A DNA stretch of 56,110 bases, taken from positions 1-56,110 of the forward strand of contig NZ_SDJP01000012.1 of NCBI RefSeq assembly GCF_004114995.1. The letters are read 5' to 3'. The position numbers and the translations under genes are program-made. The DNA is from Halorubrum amylolyticum. GTDB lineage: Archaea > Halobacteriota > Halobacteria > Halobacteriales > Haloferacaceae. Below, one piece after another: positions 1-7,960 of this stretch; the first letter of the stretch is position 1; each line of letters starts with the position of its first letter. The notes under the pieces were generated by a model. The model saw only the letters and a program-made list of their open reading frames with translations. It did not search any database and was not told the origin of the DNA.

Positions 1-90
1 ATTCGAGGCACGTTCGAGACGTTAACGCGCCGCGTGAGCTTTGCACAAGACTGGATTGATCGCTTCTTGAATATCCAAAAGTTATCTTGA
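1..90 (+). CDS. Possible C-terminal end of a gene cut by the window edge
   Basis: Frame 1 is open from the first base to a TGA at 88-90 and gives 29 residues ending in FAQDWIDRFLNIQKLS. The stretch is less GC-rich than its neighbours. A C-terminal tail of this kind would fit a transposase or another accessory protein, but I do not recognise it and 29 residues are too few for a family call. It is followed directly by dispersed repeat copy 1. It could also be chance. Confidence 0.25.
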   Translation: MRGTFETLTRRVSFAQDWIDRFLNIQKLS

Positions 91-100
91 GTACTAAGGC

Positions 101-452
101 GACCGACGAGGCTGGGGAGGCGTGAGGCTGCGGTCTCGTGAGCGACCGAAGGGAGCGAGCGAGAGCACGGAAGTCGTAGCCCGCGCAGCGAACGGAGTGA
201 GCGAGCAGGACCGTCTTCCGACGGTTGCGGTGCGGACGGGTGGACTCAAAGGGGCAGCCGCGAGGACGAAGCACGGCGACGCAAGCACCGCAAGGAGCGA
301 GTGGAACGAGCGACTGAGGAGCGCAGCGAGCCGCGCGAGTCGTCGCGGCGGGGGCTTTGGAGGTGTTCACCGCGGAATTGTCGATCACGTATCGCCGAGC
401 GGCTGGGGCTTTAGAGGTGTTCACCGCAGGTTGTCGATCACGACAGCCGAGG
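101..452 (-). repeat. Dispersed non-coding repeat, copy 1
   Basis: This copy is in the opposite orientation to the other three (14602-14909, 25561-25930, 31270-31592). Shared blocks are a GAGGCTGGGGAGGCGTGAGG segment near 108, a CAAAGGGGCAGCCGCGAGGA segment near 250, and two copies of a GGGGCTTTGGAGGTGTTCACC-type subunit about 60 bp apart near 350 and 408. The reading frames here are not credible genes: they are Arg/Ser-rich and recur only because the DNA recurs. The block lies just downstream of the rpl15e stop codon. Confidence 0.8.
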
Positions 453-525
453 ATCGCTTCGACGACGCCGGCGTCGTCACTCCGCGACTGATAAGCGAGA
501 GAAGTCGATCGAGACCGCGTCGGGC

Positions 526-1116
526 TTACTTGCCCTGGCGGTCGTTGCCGGTGACGCTCGGGCGGGTCTTCTCCGTCCCCTTGCCGCGCGTGCGCTGGCC
601 GCGGCCCTTGGTGCCGGCGGAGGTGAGCCCGCGGAAGGCGCGCCCGCGGTGGTCGTCGGACGTGATCCAGCCGAGATCGTCGTCGTTCTCGATCGCGGGG
701 TGGGCGGGGTCCACCAGAATCACTTCGTGCCACTTCTGGGAGCCGTCCTCGCCGACCCAGTAGGAGTTGAGCACGCGGAGATTCCGGTACTTGCGGGAGG
801 ACCGCTCCTCCGAGATGCGCTGGATCGACTTGCGGCGCGAGAGCCGGTTGACACCCTGGCGCTTCGAGCGGCGGCCGGCCTTGTGGCGCTGCTTGCGCGA
901 GCCGCCCTTGCGGACGCTCACGCGGGCGACGATGACGCCCTGCTTCGCCTTGTAGCCCAGCTCGCGGGCCTTGTCCAGACGAGTGGGACGCTCGATGCGC
1001 TCGATGGCGCCCTCGTCGCGCCACTCCTGTTTGCGCTGCCACTGCAGCTCTGCCAGTTTCCCCTCCTTGGGGGACCGCCACGCCTCCTTGATGTGCGAGT
1101 AGAAGCTTCGTGCCAT
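526..1116 (-). CDS. rpl15e: 50S ribosomal protein L15e
   Basis: This is a 196-residue basic protein of the archaeal/eukaryotic large ribosomal subunit, with no bacterial orthologue. The N-terminus (MARSFYSHIKEAW), the basic RKGGSRKQRHKAGRRSKRQG tract around residues 69-88, and the NLRVLNSYWVGEDG segment before a Lys/Arg/Gly-rich tail are characteristic of L15e. The length matches the family. It is a single gene with its own upstream region. Dispersed repeat copy 1 lies just downstream. The identification rests on recognising several conserved blocks along the whole protein. Confidence 0.97.
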   Translation of the reverse strand: MARSFYSHIKEAWRSPKEGKLAELQWQRKQEWRDEGAIERIERPTRLDKARELGYKAKQGVIVARVSVRKGGSRKQRHKAGRRSKRQGVNRLSRRKSIQRISEERSSRKYRNLRVLNSYWVGEDGSQKWHEVILVDPAHPAIENDDDLGWITSDDHRGRAFRGLTSAGTKGRGQRTRGKGTEKTRPSVTGNDRQGK

Positions 1117-1340
1117 ATGTTGTCCGCGGACGGTTGCGATTCAGCCGCGAGGCGGCCACATGTCGTCTCGTCCCGGGGCTCGGCGTCGGCGTCGATAGCG
1201 ACGCCGACGGCCGGTCCCGGCGGCGAGTGCCCGCTGTGTCCGCACCAGCGAGTTGCCCGTACTTCCCGCGGTTCGCCCTTAACCGCTTCGCTACGGCGTT
1301 CGCGTGCGGAGTGATGACACGCGGGGTGCTGGCAGGCAGA

Positions 1341-1403
1341 GCGATGGCCTGCAAACGGGACGGAGCGCGAGGTGATGGCCTGCGGACGGGACGGAGCGCG
1401 GCG
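1341..1403. repeat. Two imperfect 31-bp tandem copies in an intergenic region
   Basis: A block starting GATGGCCTGC at 1343 recurs at 1374, giving a 31-bp period with a few substitutions, and both copies end in GGGACGGAGCGCG. It lies in the 1117-1454 gap between rpl15e and the TetR gene. I see no gene in that gap; it holds the rpl15e upstream region and this duplication. Confidence 0.6.
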
Positions 1404-1454
1404 GCCTATCCGTCGAGCCCCTGACGGGGACGCTCCGGCCGGAGACGGTCCGTC

Positions 1455-2069
1455 TCAGTTCGTGAACAGCCCGTCGACGATCGTCTCGATCAGCGCGTCC
1501 TCGACGCGCTCGGCGGCGGCGTCGCTGTCCGCGCCGATCGGGGCATTTCTCGCGCGCGCGGTGAAGACGAGGGCGACGAACAGGCCGTTGATCAGTTGGG
1601 GGTCGTCGTACCGGAACGACTCGGTCTCGGCCCACCGGCTTGCGTACGGGAGGTCAGAGTCGTGCGCGTGCGGGGCGATCGGTTTCCCGTCGTCCTCCAC
1701 GGCGGCGATCCGGTCCTGCAGCTCGCGCAGCTCCCCGTCGACGATCAGCGTCGAGATGAGGGGGTTCGTCCGAACCTCCGCGAACAGCGTCGACAGGAAC
1801 GCGCGCACCTCCTCCCGGGGCGTGTCGACCGCCCCGACAGCCGCCTCGATGCGCTCGTCGAGCTCCGCGCGCTCCGCGAGCAGCACCTCCACGTACAGCG
1901 CCTCCTTCGAGTCGAAGAACTGGTAGAACGTGCTCGTGCCGATCCCGACCGCCTCGGTGACATCTCTGATCCGCGTGCGATCGAACCCGAACTGCTCGAA
2001 CAGCTCCCGGCCGGCCTCGATCAGCCGAGTTCGAATACGCTCCCGATCGCGGTCGGTGAAGCGGCTCAT
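1455..2069 (-). CDS. TetR/AcrR family transcriptional regulator
   Basis: This 204-residue protein has an N-terminal TetR helix-turn-helix (roughly residues 8-55: RTRLIEAGRELFEQFGFDRT, then VTEAVGIGTSTFYQFFDSKE) and a C-terminal helical ligand-binding/dimerisation domain. I chose the ATG at 2069 because the conserved domain begins a few residues later; an in-frame ATG at 2141 would add 24 non-conserved residues and overlap the operator candidate. The gene is divergent from a CARDB/S-layer-like protein and MMPL exporter operon, the usual arrangement for a local repressor of an efflux system. A long imperfect palindrome lies between them (2128-2156). The ligand is unknown. Confidence 0.9.
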   Translation of the reverse strand: MSRFTDRDRERIRTRLIEAGRELFEQFGFDRTRIRDVTEAVGIGTSTFYQFFDSKEALYVEVLLAERAELDERIEAAVGAVDTPREEVRAFLSTLFAEVRTNPLISTLIVDGELRELQDRIAAVEDDGKPIAPHAHDSDLPYASRWAETESFRYDDPQLINGLFVALVFTARARNAPIGADSDAAAERVEDALIETIVDGLFTN

Positions 2070-2127
2070 GAGTGTGGCGAGCAAACGGTGGTCGGCGAGC
2101 GGTTTGCGTCCATCGATCGCCGGTTCG

Positions 2128-2156
2128 GAATACAGAAACAAAATGTTTATTGATTC
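2128..2156. promoter_or_regulatory. Candidate TetR operator (imperfect palindrome)
   Basis: The core AAACA-AAA-TGTTT at 2136-2148 is a perfect inverted repeat, and outer arms GAAT (2128-2131) and ATTC (2153-2156) are also symmetric about the same centre. The site lies in the 248-bp gap between the divergent tetR and exporter genes and is AT-rich in a GC-rich region. Assigning it to this TetR is inference from position and symmetry. Confidence 0.5.
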
Positions 2157-2317
2157 GTGAGCGTCAGGGACCCCATGGACTGGCCACGAGATTCGTCCGA
2201 CGACGGACCGTCCGATCGACAGCGGCGGTGCTGCGGCGCGGCGCGCGATCCGACCCGGATCGCGCCGGTGCGCGGGAGCGCCGGCGCGCGACCCGTTCCC
2301 TCGGGGAGGGGGTCGGC

Positions 2318-4000
2318 GTGAGACGGACGCGGGTCCTCGCCGTGATCGCGGCCGCGCTGCTGGTAACGAGCGGGACCGTCGGGTTCGTCGCGGGCGCGGC
2401 GCCCGGCGGGACCGCCGCCCCGGACGGCTCGGCCGCGGCCCTCGACGGCGCGGCGCCGACCGACCCGACCGCGCGACCGCAGACCGGAGGACTCGTCCGC
2501 GGGTCGCCCGACCTGAGCGTGACCACGACTTCGCCGCGGGTCACGCCGGGCCGGACGAACGAGGTCACTCTTCAGGTCTCGAACAGCGGGGACATGGATC
2601 TCGGGACCGCACAGACGCGGGACATCGTCACCACCGCGCGAAACGTCCGCGTGACGGCCGAGGCGGACGACAACGCCCTCGACGTGGAGACCAGAACGGT
2701 CGCGATCGGCGCCGTCACCGAGAGCGCGCCCGGCGAGACGCCGATCGCCGTGACGGTGCCCGAGGGGGTCGAGGAGGGGACCTACGAGCTCGACGTAGAG
2801 CTGGAGTACTCGTACACCCACAAGCAGTCGAGCGGCGTCACCAACGACCGGGAGCGGACCGTCACCCGCGAGGTCAAACTCGAGGTCACCGACGACGCCC
2901 GCTTCCGGATCGTCAACGTGACGAGCGACGCGCAGGTCGGCGACGGAGGGACGCTCGAAGCCGAGATCGAGAACGTCGGCGCGAGCGCCGCACGCGACGC
3001 GGTCGTCTCGCTGGAGTCGTCGAGCGCCGGCCTCCGCTTCGGCGAGAGCACGTCCGACGCCGCGCGGATCGGCGAGCTGGACCCCGGTGAGACGACGACC
3101 CTCCCGTACGAGGTGACGTTCGCGCCCGACGCCCCCGTGCGGGAGTACGCCGTCAGCGGGTCCGTCCGGTTCGACACCACCGACGGGGTCCAGCGGGTCG
3201 ACGAAGGGCTCGCGGCCGGCGTGACGCCGCTCGGCGAGCAGGCGTTCACCGTGAGCGACATCGAGTCCGACCTGCGCATCGGCGAGGACGGCGCGGTCTC
3301 GGGCACCGTGACCAACGACGGCCCGGTCGAGGCCCGGAGCGTCGTCGTCCGGTACGCCGGCGACGACCCGTCCCTGATCCCGATCGAACGGTCGACCGCG
3401 GTGGGCTCGCTCGGGTCGGGTGAGTCGACCGACTTCGAGATCCCCATGGCCGTCGGCGGCGAGGCCGAGGCCGGCCTGCGGTCGGTGGACCTGGCGGTCG
3501 GGTACCGCAACGACGAGGGCGAGCGACGGGTCGACGAGACGCTCGCGCTCGACGCGTCGGTCGCGCCCGAGCGCGACCGGTTCGGCGTCGAGGTCGCCAA
3601 CCGCACCATCGAGTCGGGAGGGACCCGGACCGTCGACGTGGCCGTGACGAACAACCTCGACGAGACGGCCACCGACGTCGAGGCCCGGCTGTTCGCCGAC
3701 GACCCGCTCGACGCCGGCGACACCGACAGCGGCTACGTCCAGTCGCTCGATCCCGGCGAGACCGCGACCATGACCCTCGAACTGACCACGACGGGCTCCG
3801 CGACGCCGGGCAGCACGTACCCGATCTCGCTCGACTTCCGGTACGACGACGCGGACGGCGACAGCCACTTGACCGACACCTACCGGGTCCCCATCGACGT
3901 CGTCGAGGCCGAGGGCGGCGGGCTGCCGCTCCCCCTGATCGTCGTCGTGCTCCTGATCGTCGGGACTGGCGGGCTCGTCGCGTACCGGAGGCGGCAGTAG
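2318..4000 (+). CDS. Secreted, membrane-anchored CARDB/S-layer-like (COG1361-type) protein
   Basis: This 560-residue protein starts at a GTG preceded by a GGGGAGG-like ribosome-binding sequence. The new N-terminus (VRRTRVLAVIAAALLVTSG) is a signal peptide, which supports this start over longer readings. The body is a series of acidic beta-sandwich repeats with recurring phrases such as VEVANRTIESGG and LDPGETTT, typical of CARDB/NEW3-like domains. A single C-terminal membrane helix (about residues 535-556, PLPLIVVVLLIVGTGGLVAY) ends in RRRQ, so the bulk faces outside. The MMPL exporter starts 3 bp after its stop, so the two are almost certainly co-transcribed. It may act as an extracytoplasmic accessory or periplasmic-adaptor-like partner of the exporter; that role is inference. 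Confidence 0.85.
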   Translation: MRRTRVLAVIAAALLVTSGTVGFVAGAAPGGTAAPDGSAAALDGAAPTDPTARPQTGGLVRGSPDLSVTTTSPRVTPGRTNEVTLQVSNSGDMDLGTAQTRDIVTTARNVRVTAEADDNALDVETRTVAIGAVTESAPGETPIAVTVPEGVEEGTYELDVELEYSYTHKQSSGVTNDRERTVTREVKLEVTDDARFRIVNVTSDAQVGDGGTLEAEIENVGASAARDAVVSLESSSAGLRFGESTSDAARIGELDPGETTTLPYEVTFAPDAPVREYAVSGSVRFDTTDGVQRVDEGLAAGVTPLGEQAFTVSDIESDLRIGEDGAVSGTVTNDGPVEARSVVVRYAGDDPSLIPIERSTAVGSLGSGESTDFEIPMAVGGEAEAGLRSVDLAVGYRNDEGERRVDETLALDASVAPERDRFGVEVANRTIESGGTRTVDVAVTNNLDETATDVEARLFADDPLDAGDTDSGYVQSLDPGETATMTLELTTTGSATPGSTYPISLDFRYDDADGDSHLTDTYRVPIDVVEAEGGGLPLPLIVVVLLIVGTGGLVAYRRRQ

Positions 4001-4003
4001 CCG

Positions 4004-6475
4004 ATGCCGCTCGGTGAGCAGATCGAGGCCGGGACGAGGCGGCTCAACGACGCGATCGTCGACAGTCCGCGGCGAGTCATCGTCGCGTTCCTCGTCTTGA
4101 CCGTGGTGTTCACCGGCGGAATGGGCCTCGTCAGCACGGACACCGAGGCCACCGATTCGTTCACCGAAGGCCTCGACGAGCAGGAGGCGCTCGACGCCGT
4201 CAACCAGGAGTTCGAGGACCCGTTCGTGGCCGGCGACGAGTCCACGCAGGTGATCCACTCGGGGAGCAACGTCCTCACCAAGGAGGCGCTCGTCAGGAAT
4301 CTCCGGGTCTTAGAGGAGGTCGAGTCGCGAGACGACCTCCGGGTGGCCTCGACGAACGGACCGGCCACGGTGGTCGCACAGGCGATCGATCCGTCGGCGA
4401 CCACCGCGGCCGAACAGCGGCGCGTCTTGGAGTCGACGAGCGAGACCCGCGTCCGGCAGATCGTTCGTGACCTCTCCGAGAACCCCGGATTCACGAGGCC
4501 GCTGTCGACGGACTTCAACCCGACGAGCGCGAGCGCGTCGGCGTCGATTACGGTCGTCACACACGACGTGCCGGCGGGGTTCTCCGACGGCGACCTCCAG
4601 GAGATCCAGACGACGATCCGGACGATCACGGCGGACCATCCGGGGGAGATCACGGCGTTCGGGGCCGGCATCACGAACGCCGAGACAGCCAACGTCATCG
4701 GCGACTCGCTCACCATCGTGATGCCCGTCGTCGTGCTGTTGCTGCTGTTGTTTCTGATCGTCGCCTACCGCGACCCGATCGACCTCGCGCTCGGGCTGTT
4801 GTCGCTTCTGATGACCGTCATCTGGACGTTCGGGTTCCTCGGGTTCTCCGGAATCCCCTTCAACCAGCAGATGATCTCCGTCCCCGTCCTGTTGCTCGCG
4901 GTCGGGGTCGACTTCGGGATTCACATCATCAACCGCTACCGCGAGGAGACCGCCGAGGGGTACGAGGCCACGGAGGCGATGCGCGAGGCGAACAACCAGC
5001 TGATGATCGCGTTCGTCATCGTCACCGTGACCACCGTGTTCGGATTCGGCGCGAACGTGATATCCGACCTCACGCCGATCCGGAACATGGGGATCGCCTC
5101 GGCGATCGGGATCGTGTTCACCTTCCTGATCTTCGGGCTGTTCCTGCCGGCGGCGAAGCTGGTCGTCGACAGGCTGCGAGAGCGGTACGGGGTCCCCGAG
5201 TTCAACTCGGCCCCGATCTCCTCCGAGGACTCGGCGCTCGGGAAGCTCCTGACGTTCCCGGCGCAGATCAGCCGGTACGCGCCGATCGCGTTCGTAGTCG
5301 TGCTGCTCGTGACGGGCGGGATGGCCGCGGCGTACGGCAGCGGCGTCGACACCTCCTTCGAGACCGAGGACTTCCTCCCGCCCGAGGAGCAGCCGGACTA
5401 CGTGACCGGGCTCCCCGAGCCGTTCGCGCCGAGCGAGTACACCGTCACCGAGACGCTGAACCTCCTCGAAGACCGCTTCTCGACCAATCAGGACCAAACG
5501 GTGAAGTTGTACGTCGAGGGGAACTTCGAGGAGGGCCACGCGCTTGAGGCCCTCGCGGACCCGAACGACGACCCGCCCGAGTCGCTCGCGGTCGGCGACG
5601 GCGGGGCCGCACGGCCGACCAGCATCGTGACGGTGATGCAGTCGCACGCCGACGAGAACCCGGAGTTCGCCGAGCTGGTCGCCCGCAACGACGTCGACGG
5701 CGACGGGATACCCGACCGCAACCTCGGCCGCGTGTACGACGCGCTGTTCGCCTCGTCGTCCGGCGACAGGGCCGAGCAGTACCTCACGCCGGATCGGCGG
5801 AGCGCGCAGATCGACTACTCGATCGACTCCGGGGCCTCGCAGGCCGAGGCCGCGGCCGACACTCGGGAGTTCGCCGAGGAGTTCCGGTACGAGACCACCG
5901 CCACCGGCCAGATCGTCGTCTTCGACGCGGTGACGGACATCATCTTCGACTCCGCGATCCAGGGGCTGATCCTCGCGATGGGACTGACGGGCCTGTTCCT
6001 CGTCGTCTCGTACGCCGTCTTGGAGGGCAAGCCGCTCCTCGGGATCGTGAACCTCTTTCCGATCCTGATCGCGATCGCGTTCCTGCTCGGAACGATGCGG
6101 TACCTCGAGATGTCGCTGAACGCGCTGACCGCGACGATCCTCTCCATCTCGATCGGGCTCGGAATCGCCTACTCGGTGCACGCGACCCACCGGTTCATCG
6201 ACGAGTTCAACGCAGGCGCGGACGCCCACGAGTCGATGATCATCACGCTCTCTGGGACGGGCGGCGCCCTGCTCGGGAGCATGCTCACCACCTCGCTCGG
6301 GACGGGCGCGCTCGCGCTCGCCATCACGCCCGTCCTCGGGGACTTCGGTCTCCTGATGGCGCTGAGCGTGGTGTACTCCTTCGCGTTCACCGTGATCGCG
6401 CTCCCCCCCGCGGTGTTGTTGTGGGAGCGCTACCACGACGCGTTGCCCGGGATCGGGACGCCGCGACCGCAGTGA
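4004..6475 (+). CDS. MMPL/RND superfamily exporter
   Basis: This 823-residue polytopic membrane protein has the duplicated RND layout. One helix near residues 25-45 precedes a large external loop and a bundle of five helices (about 238-395), then a second single helix (about 428-448), a second external loop and five further helices (about 645-810). The helix bundles contain MMPL-like phrases, such as VGVDFGIHIINRYRE in the first half and SIGLGIAYSVHATHRFIDEF in the second. Such proteins use the proton (or sodium) gradient to export lipids or hydrophobic compounds. It follows the CARDB-like protein by 3 bp and both lie opposite a TetR repressor, which suggests an inducible efflux or envelope-lipid export unit. 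The substrate cannot be told from sequence. Confidence 0.92.
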   Translation: MPLGEQIEAGTRRLNDAIVDSPRRVIVAFLVLTVVFTGGMGLVSTDTEATDSFTEGLDEQEALDAVNQEFEDPFVAGDESTQVIHSGSNVLTKEALVRNLRVLEEVESRDDLRVASTNGPATVVAQAIDPSATTAAEQRRVLESTSETRVRQIVRDLSENPGFTRPLSTDFNPTSASASASITVVTHDVPAGFSDGDLQEIQTTIRTITADHPGEITAFGAGITNAETANVIGDSLTIVMPVVVLLLLLFLIVAYRDPIDLALGLLSLLMTVIWTFGFLGFSGIPFNQQMISVPVLLLAVGVDFGIHIINRYREETAEGYEATEAMREANNQLMIAFVIVTVTTVFGFGANVISDLTPIRNMGIASAIGIVFTFLIFGLFLPAAKLVVDRLRERYGVPEFNSAPISSEDSALGKLLTFPAQISRYAPIAFVVVLLVTGGMAAAYGSGVDTSFETEDFLPPEEQPDYVTGLPEPFAPSEYTVTETLNLLEDRFSTNQDQTVKLYVEGNFEEGHALEALADPNDDPPESLAVGDGGAARPTSIVTVMQSHADENPEFAELVARNDVDGDGIPDRNLGRVYDALFASSSGDRAEQYLTPDRRSAQIDYSIDSGASQAEAAADTREFAEEFRYETTATGQIVVFDAVTDIIFDSAIQGLILAMGLTGLFLVVSYAVLEGKPLLGIVNLFPILIAIAFLLGTMRYLEMSLNALTATILSISIGLGIAYSVHATHRFIDEFNAGADAHESMIITLSGTGGALLGSMLTTSLGTGALALAITPVLGDFGLLMALSVVYSFAFTVIALPPAVLLWERYHDALPGIGTPRPQ

Positions 6476-6481
6476 GGCGGC

Positions 6482-6496
6482 CGGGGCTCCGCCCCG
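6482..6496 (+). terminator. GC hairpin after the exporter operon
   Basis: CGGGGC-tcc-GCCCCG forms a 6-bp stem with a 3-nt loop 6 bp after the exporter stop codon. No T-run follows, so its role in termination is uncertain. Confidence 0.35.
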
Positions 6497-6559
6497 CGCC
6501 GACGCGGTCGCGGCGTTCTCGCGGCGAACGCCGGGCGAGGACCCCGGCGACCCGCCCTC

Positions 6560-6841
6560 TCACCCGTTCATTCGTTCGCGAGAGGTGCCGATGACCGCCC
6601 AGAGCGCCAGCCAGACGAACAGGAAGGCGAACACGAGCCCCATCGGCGACAGCGATCGGAGCGGGCTCGTCAGCTCGACCAACGCCGGCAGCGAGAGCAG
6701 GAAGAGGACCGCCGCGGCGCCGCCGCCGACGAGACACTCCAGGAACCGGTAGAGCGCGTCAGCGTCGGGGGCCGCGCCCGCGATCCGGCGGCGGTACCCG
6801 TTCTCCCGCCCGCGGTTTGGTGTGGTCACACATACCACCAT
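6560..6841 (-). CDS. Small membrane protein of unknown function
   Basis: This 93-residue protein has two likely transmembrane helices (about residues 37-55, GGGAAAVLFLLSLPALVEL, and 66-84, MGLVFAFLFVWLALWAVIG) joined by a short loop, with a polar N-terminus. A TATA-like box lies about 25 bp upstream of the ATG on the same strand, which fits a leaderless transcript and supports both the gene and the start. I do not recognise the family. It is convergent with the exporter operon and divergent from the RHH/transport operon. Confidence 0.6.
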   Translation of the reverse strand: MVVCVTTPNRGRENGYRRRIAGAAPDADALYRFLECLVGGGAAAVLFLLSLPALVELTSPLRSLSPMGLVFAFLFVWLALWAVIGTSRERMNG

Positions 6842-6862
6842 CGAATACTACATGATAAATAG

Positions 6863-6869
6863 TTATAAA
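6863..6869 (-). promoter_or_regulatory. TATA-like box of the small membrane protein gene
   Basis: TTTATAA on the minus strand is centred about 25 bp upstream of the ATG at 6841, inside an AT-rich 35-bp island. This spacing is that of a leaderless archaeal promoter. Confidence 0.5.
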
Positions 6870-6917
6870 TCCGTCGCAGTTCGAGACGGACGGTCGGCAT
6901 CGGGCCGCGCTCGTCGC

Positions 6918-6948
6918 TATTCGATATTCTTCGTGGAATATCCGAATA
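6918..6948. promoter_or_regulatory. Bipartite palindrome upstream of the RHH gene, candidate autoregulatory operator
   Basis: GATATTC (6923-6929) and GAATATC (6936-6942) form a perfect inverted repeat with a 6-bp spacer. Flanking TATTC (6918-6922) and GAATA (6944-6948) extend the symmetry, offset by one base. The site ends 37 bp before the ATG of the ribbon-helix-helix gene and overlaps its likely promoter. RHH proteins commonly bind paired half-sites and autoregulate; the assignment here is inference. Confidence 0.5.
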
Positions 6949-6985
6949 AGAACGCTCTTGTCGGTCCGGCGTCGACCGGCTCGGT

Positions 6986-7210
6986 ATGCCCAAGATAAGC
7001 GTCGAGATCCCGGGCGAGCTGCTCGACGACCTCGACGAGCACGTCGGCGACGACGGGAAGTTCGTGAACCGCAGCGACGCCGTCCGCGCGTCGATCCGCA
7101 AGACGCTCGACGTGCTCGACGAGATCGACGCGCGCCACGATCGGCTCGACGACGAGTCGGCCGAGAGCGCCGCCGACCCCGCCGACCCCGCCGGAGGCGA
7201 CGATGAGTGA
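6986..7210 (+). CDS. Ribbon-helix-helix (CopG/MetJ-type) DNA-binding protein
   Basis: This 74-residue protein begins MPKISVEIPGELLDDLDEHV, an RHH beta-strand followed by helix 1, with FVNRSDAVRASIRKTLDVL forming the second helix. These are the classic features of archaeal NikR/CopG-like small regulators, but there is no metal-binding or other effector domain. The tail is an acidic, Ala-rich segment. The stop codon overlaps the start of the transporter gene by 8 bp, so the two are one transcript. The protein probably represses its own operon through the palindrome at 6918-6948. Confidence 0.85.
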   Translation: MPKISVEIPGELLDDLDEHVGDDGKFVNRSDAVRASIRKTLDVLDEIDARHDRLDDESAESAADPADPAGGDDE

Positions 7211-7925
7211 GGCGACGGCGCGGCCGGGGGGCGACGGCCCGTTCGCGGCCGACCCGCTGGACCGCACCGCGGTGGCCGCGGTCGGCCTGATCACGCTGTT
7301 CGTCGTCGCCTTGGCCACCGCACAGCTCACCGCCGCGAAGGTGATCGCCTTACCGCTCCCGTTCGCGCTCCCGGTCGTCGGTCCCGAGATCACGCTGCCG
7401 GGCGCCGCGCTCGCGTACGCCCTGACGTTCCTCGCGTCCGACTGCTACGCCGAGCTGTACGGTCGCCGCGCCACGCAGGTGGTCGTCAACGTCGCGTTCG
7501 CCGCGAACTTCGTCGTGCTCGCGTTGGTCTGGTCCACCCTCGCCGCGCCCGGCGTCGACCCCGAGATCGCCGCCGCGTTCGACACCGCCCTCGGCCCCGC
7601 GGCCAACGTCGTCGCCGGGAGTCTGCTCGCGTACGTCGTGAGCCAGAACTGGGACGTGTTCGTCTTCCACGCGATCCGCGAGCGCACCGGCCGCGGCATG
7701 CTGTGGCTGCGCAACCTCGCGTCGACAGCCAGCAGTCAGGCCATCGACACCGCGATCTTCGTCGGCGTCGCGTTCTACGCCGCGCCGCTCCTCCTCGGCG
7801 GCGGGGACCCCCTCCAGCCGGGCGTCCTCCTCGCGCTCGGACTCGGCCAGTACATCCTCAAGCTCGCGATCGCTCTCCTCGACACCCCGATCGTCTACCT
7901 CGTCGTCGGCGCCGTTCGGGAGTAG
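7203..7925 (+). CDS. Queuosine-precursor (YhhQ/VUT family) transporter
   Basis: This 240-residue membrane protein has about six helices. Recognised family features are an N-terminal helix with TAQLTAAKVIALPLP, the SDCYAELYGRR motif around residues 79-89, VSQNWDVFVFHAIRERT near 145-161, and a late helix with FVGVAFYAAPLLLGG. In bacteria the family imports 7-deazaguanine precursors of queuosine. In archaea the cognate modification is archaeosine, so salvage of preQ0 or a related base is the likely role (inference). The overlap with the RHH gene suggests control by that regulator. Confidence 0.85.
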   Translation: MSEATARPGGDGPFAADPLDRTAVAAVGLITLFVVALATAQLTAAKVIALPLPFALPVVGPEITLPGAALAYALTFLASDCYAELYGRRATQVVVNVAFAANFVVLALVWSTLAAPGVDPEIAAAFDTALGPAANVVAGSLLAYVVSQNWDVFVFHAIRERTGRGMLWLRNLASTASSQAIDTAIFVGVAFYAAPLLLGGGDPLQPGVLLALGLGQYILKLAIALLDTPIVYLVVGAVRE

Positions 7926-7960
7926 CCCGGGTCGGGGCGCGTCGACGTTCGCTCGCTTTC

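Noticed and set aside
122..763. 213-codon open frame at the left end, plus strand
   Set aside because: It runs through dispersed repeat copy 1 and into the antisense of rpl15e. Composition is Arg/Ser-rich without any domain. Similar frames recur in other repeat copies only because the DNA recurs.
2147..4258. 703-codon open frame antisense to the CARDB-like gene
   Set aside because: High-GC antisense frames of this length are routine in haloarchaea. The plus-strand gene has a signal peptide, repeats and a membrane anchor, so the antisense frame is a shadow.
6560..6737. 116-codon frame (6387-6737, minus) overlapping the small membrane protein
   Set aside because: It overlaps the exporter's end and is Arg-rich. 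The alternative frame (6560-6841) has two membrane helices and a promoter.
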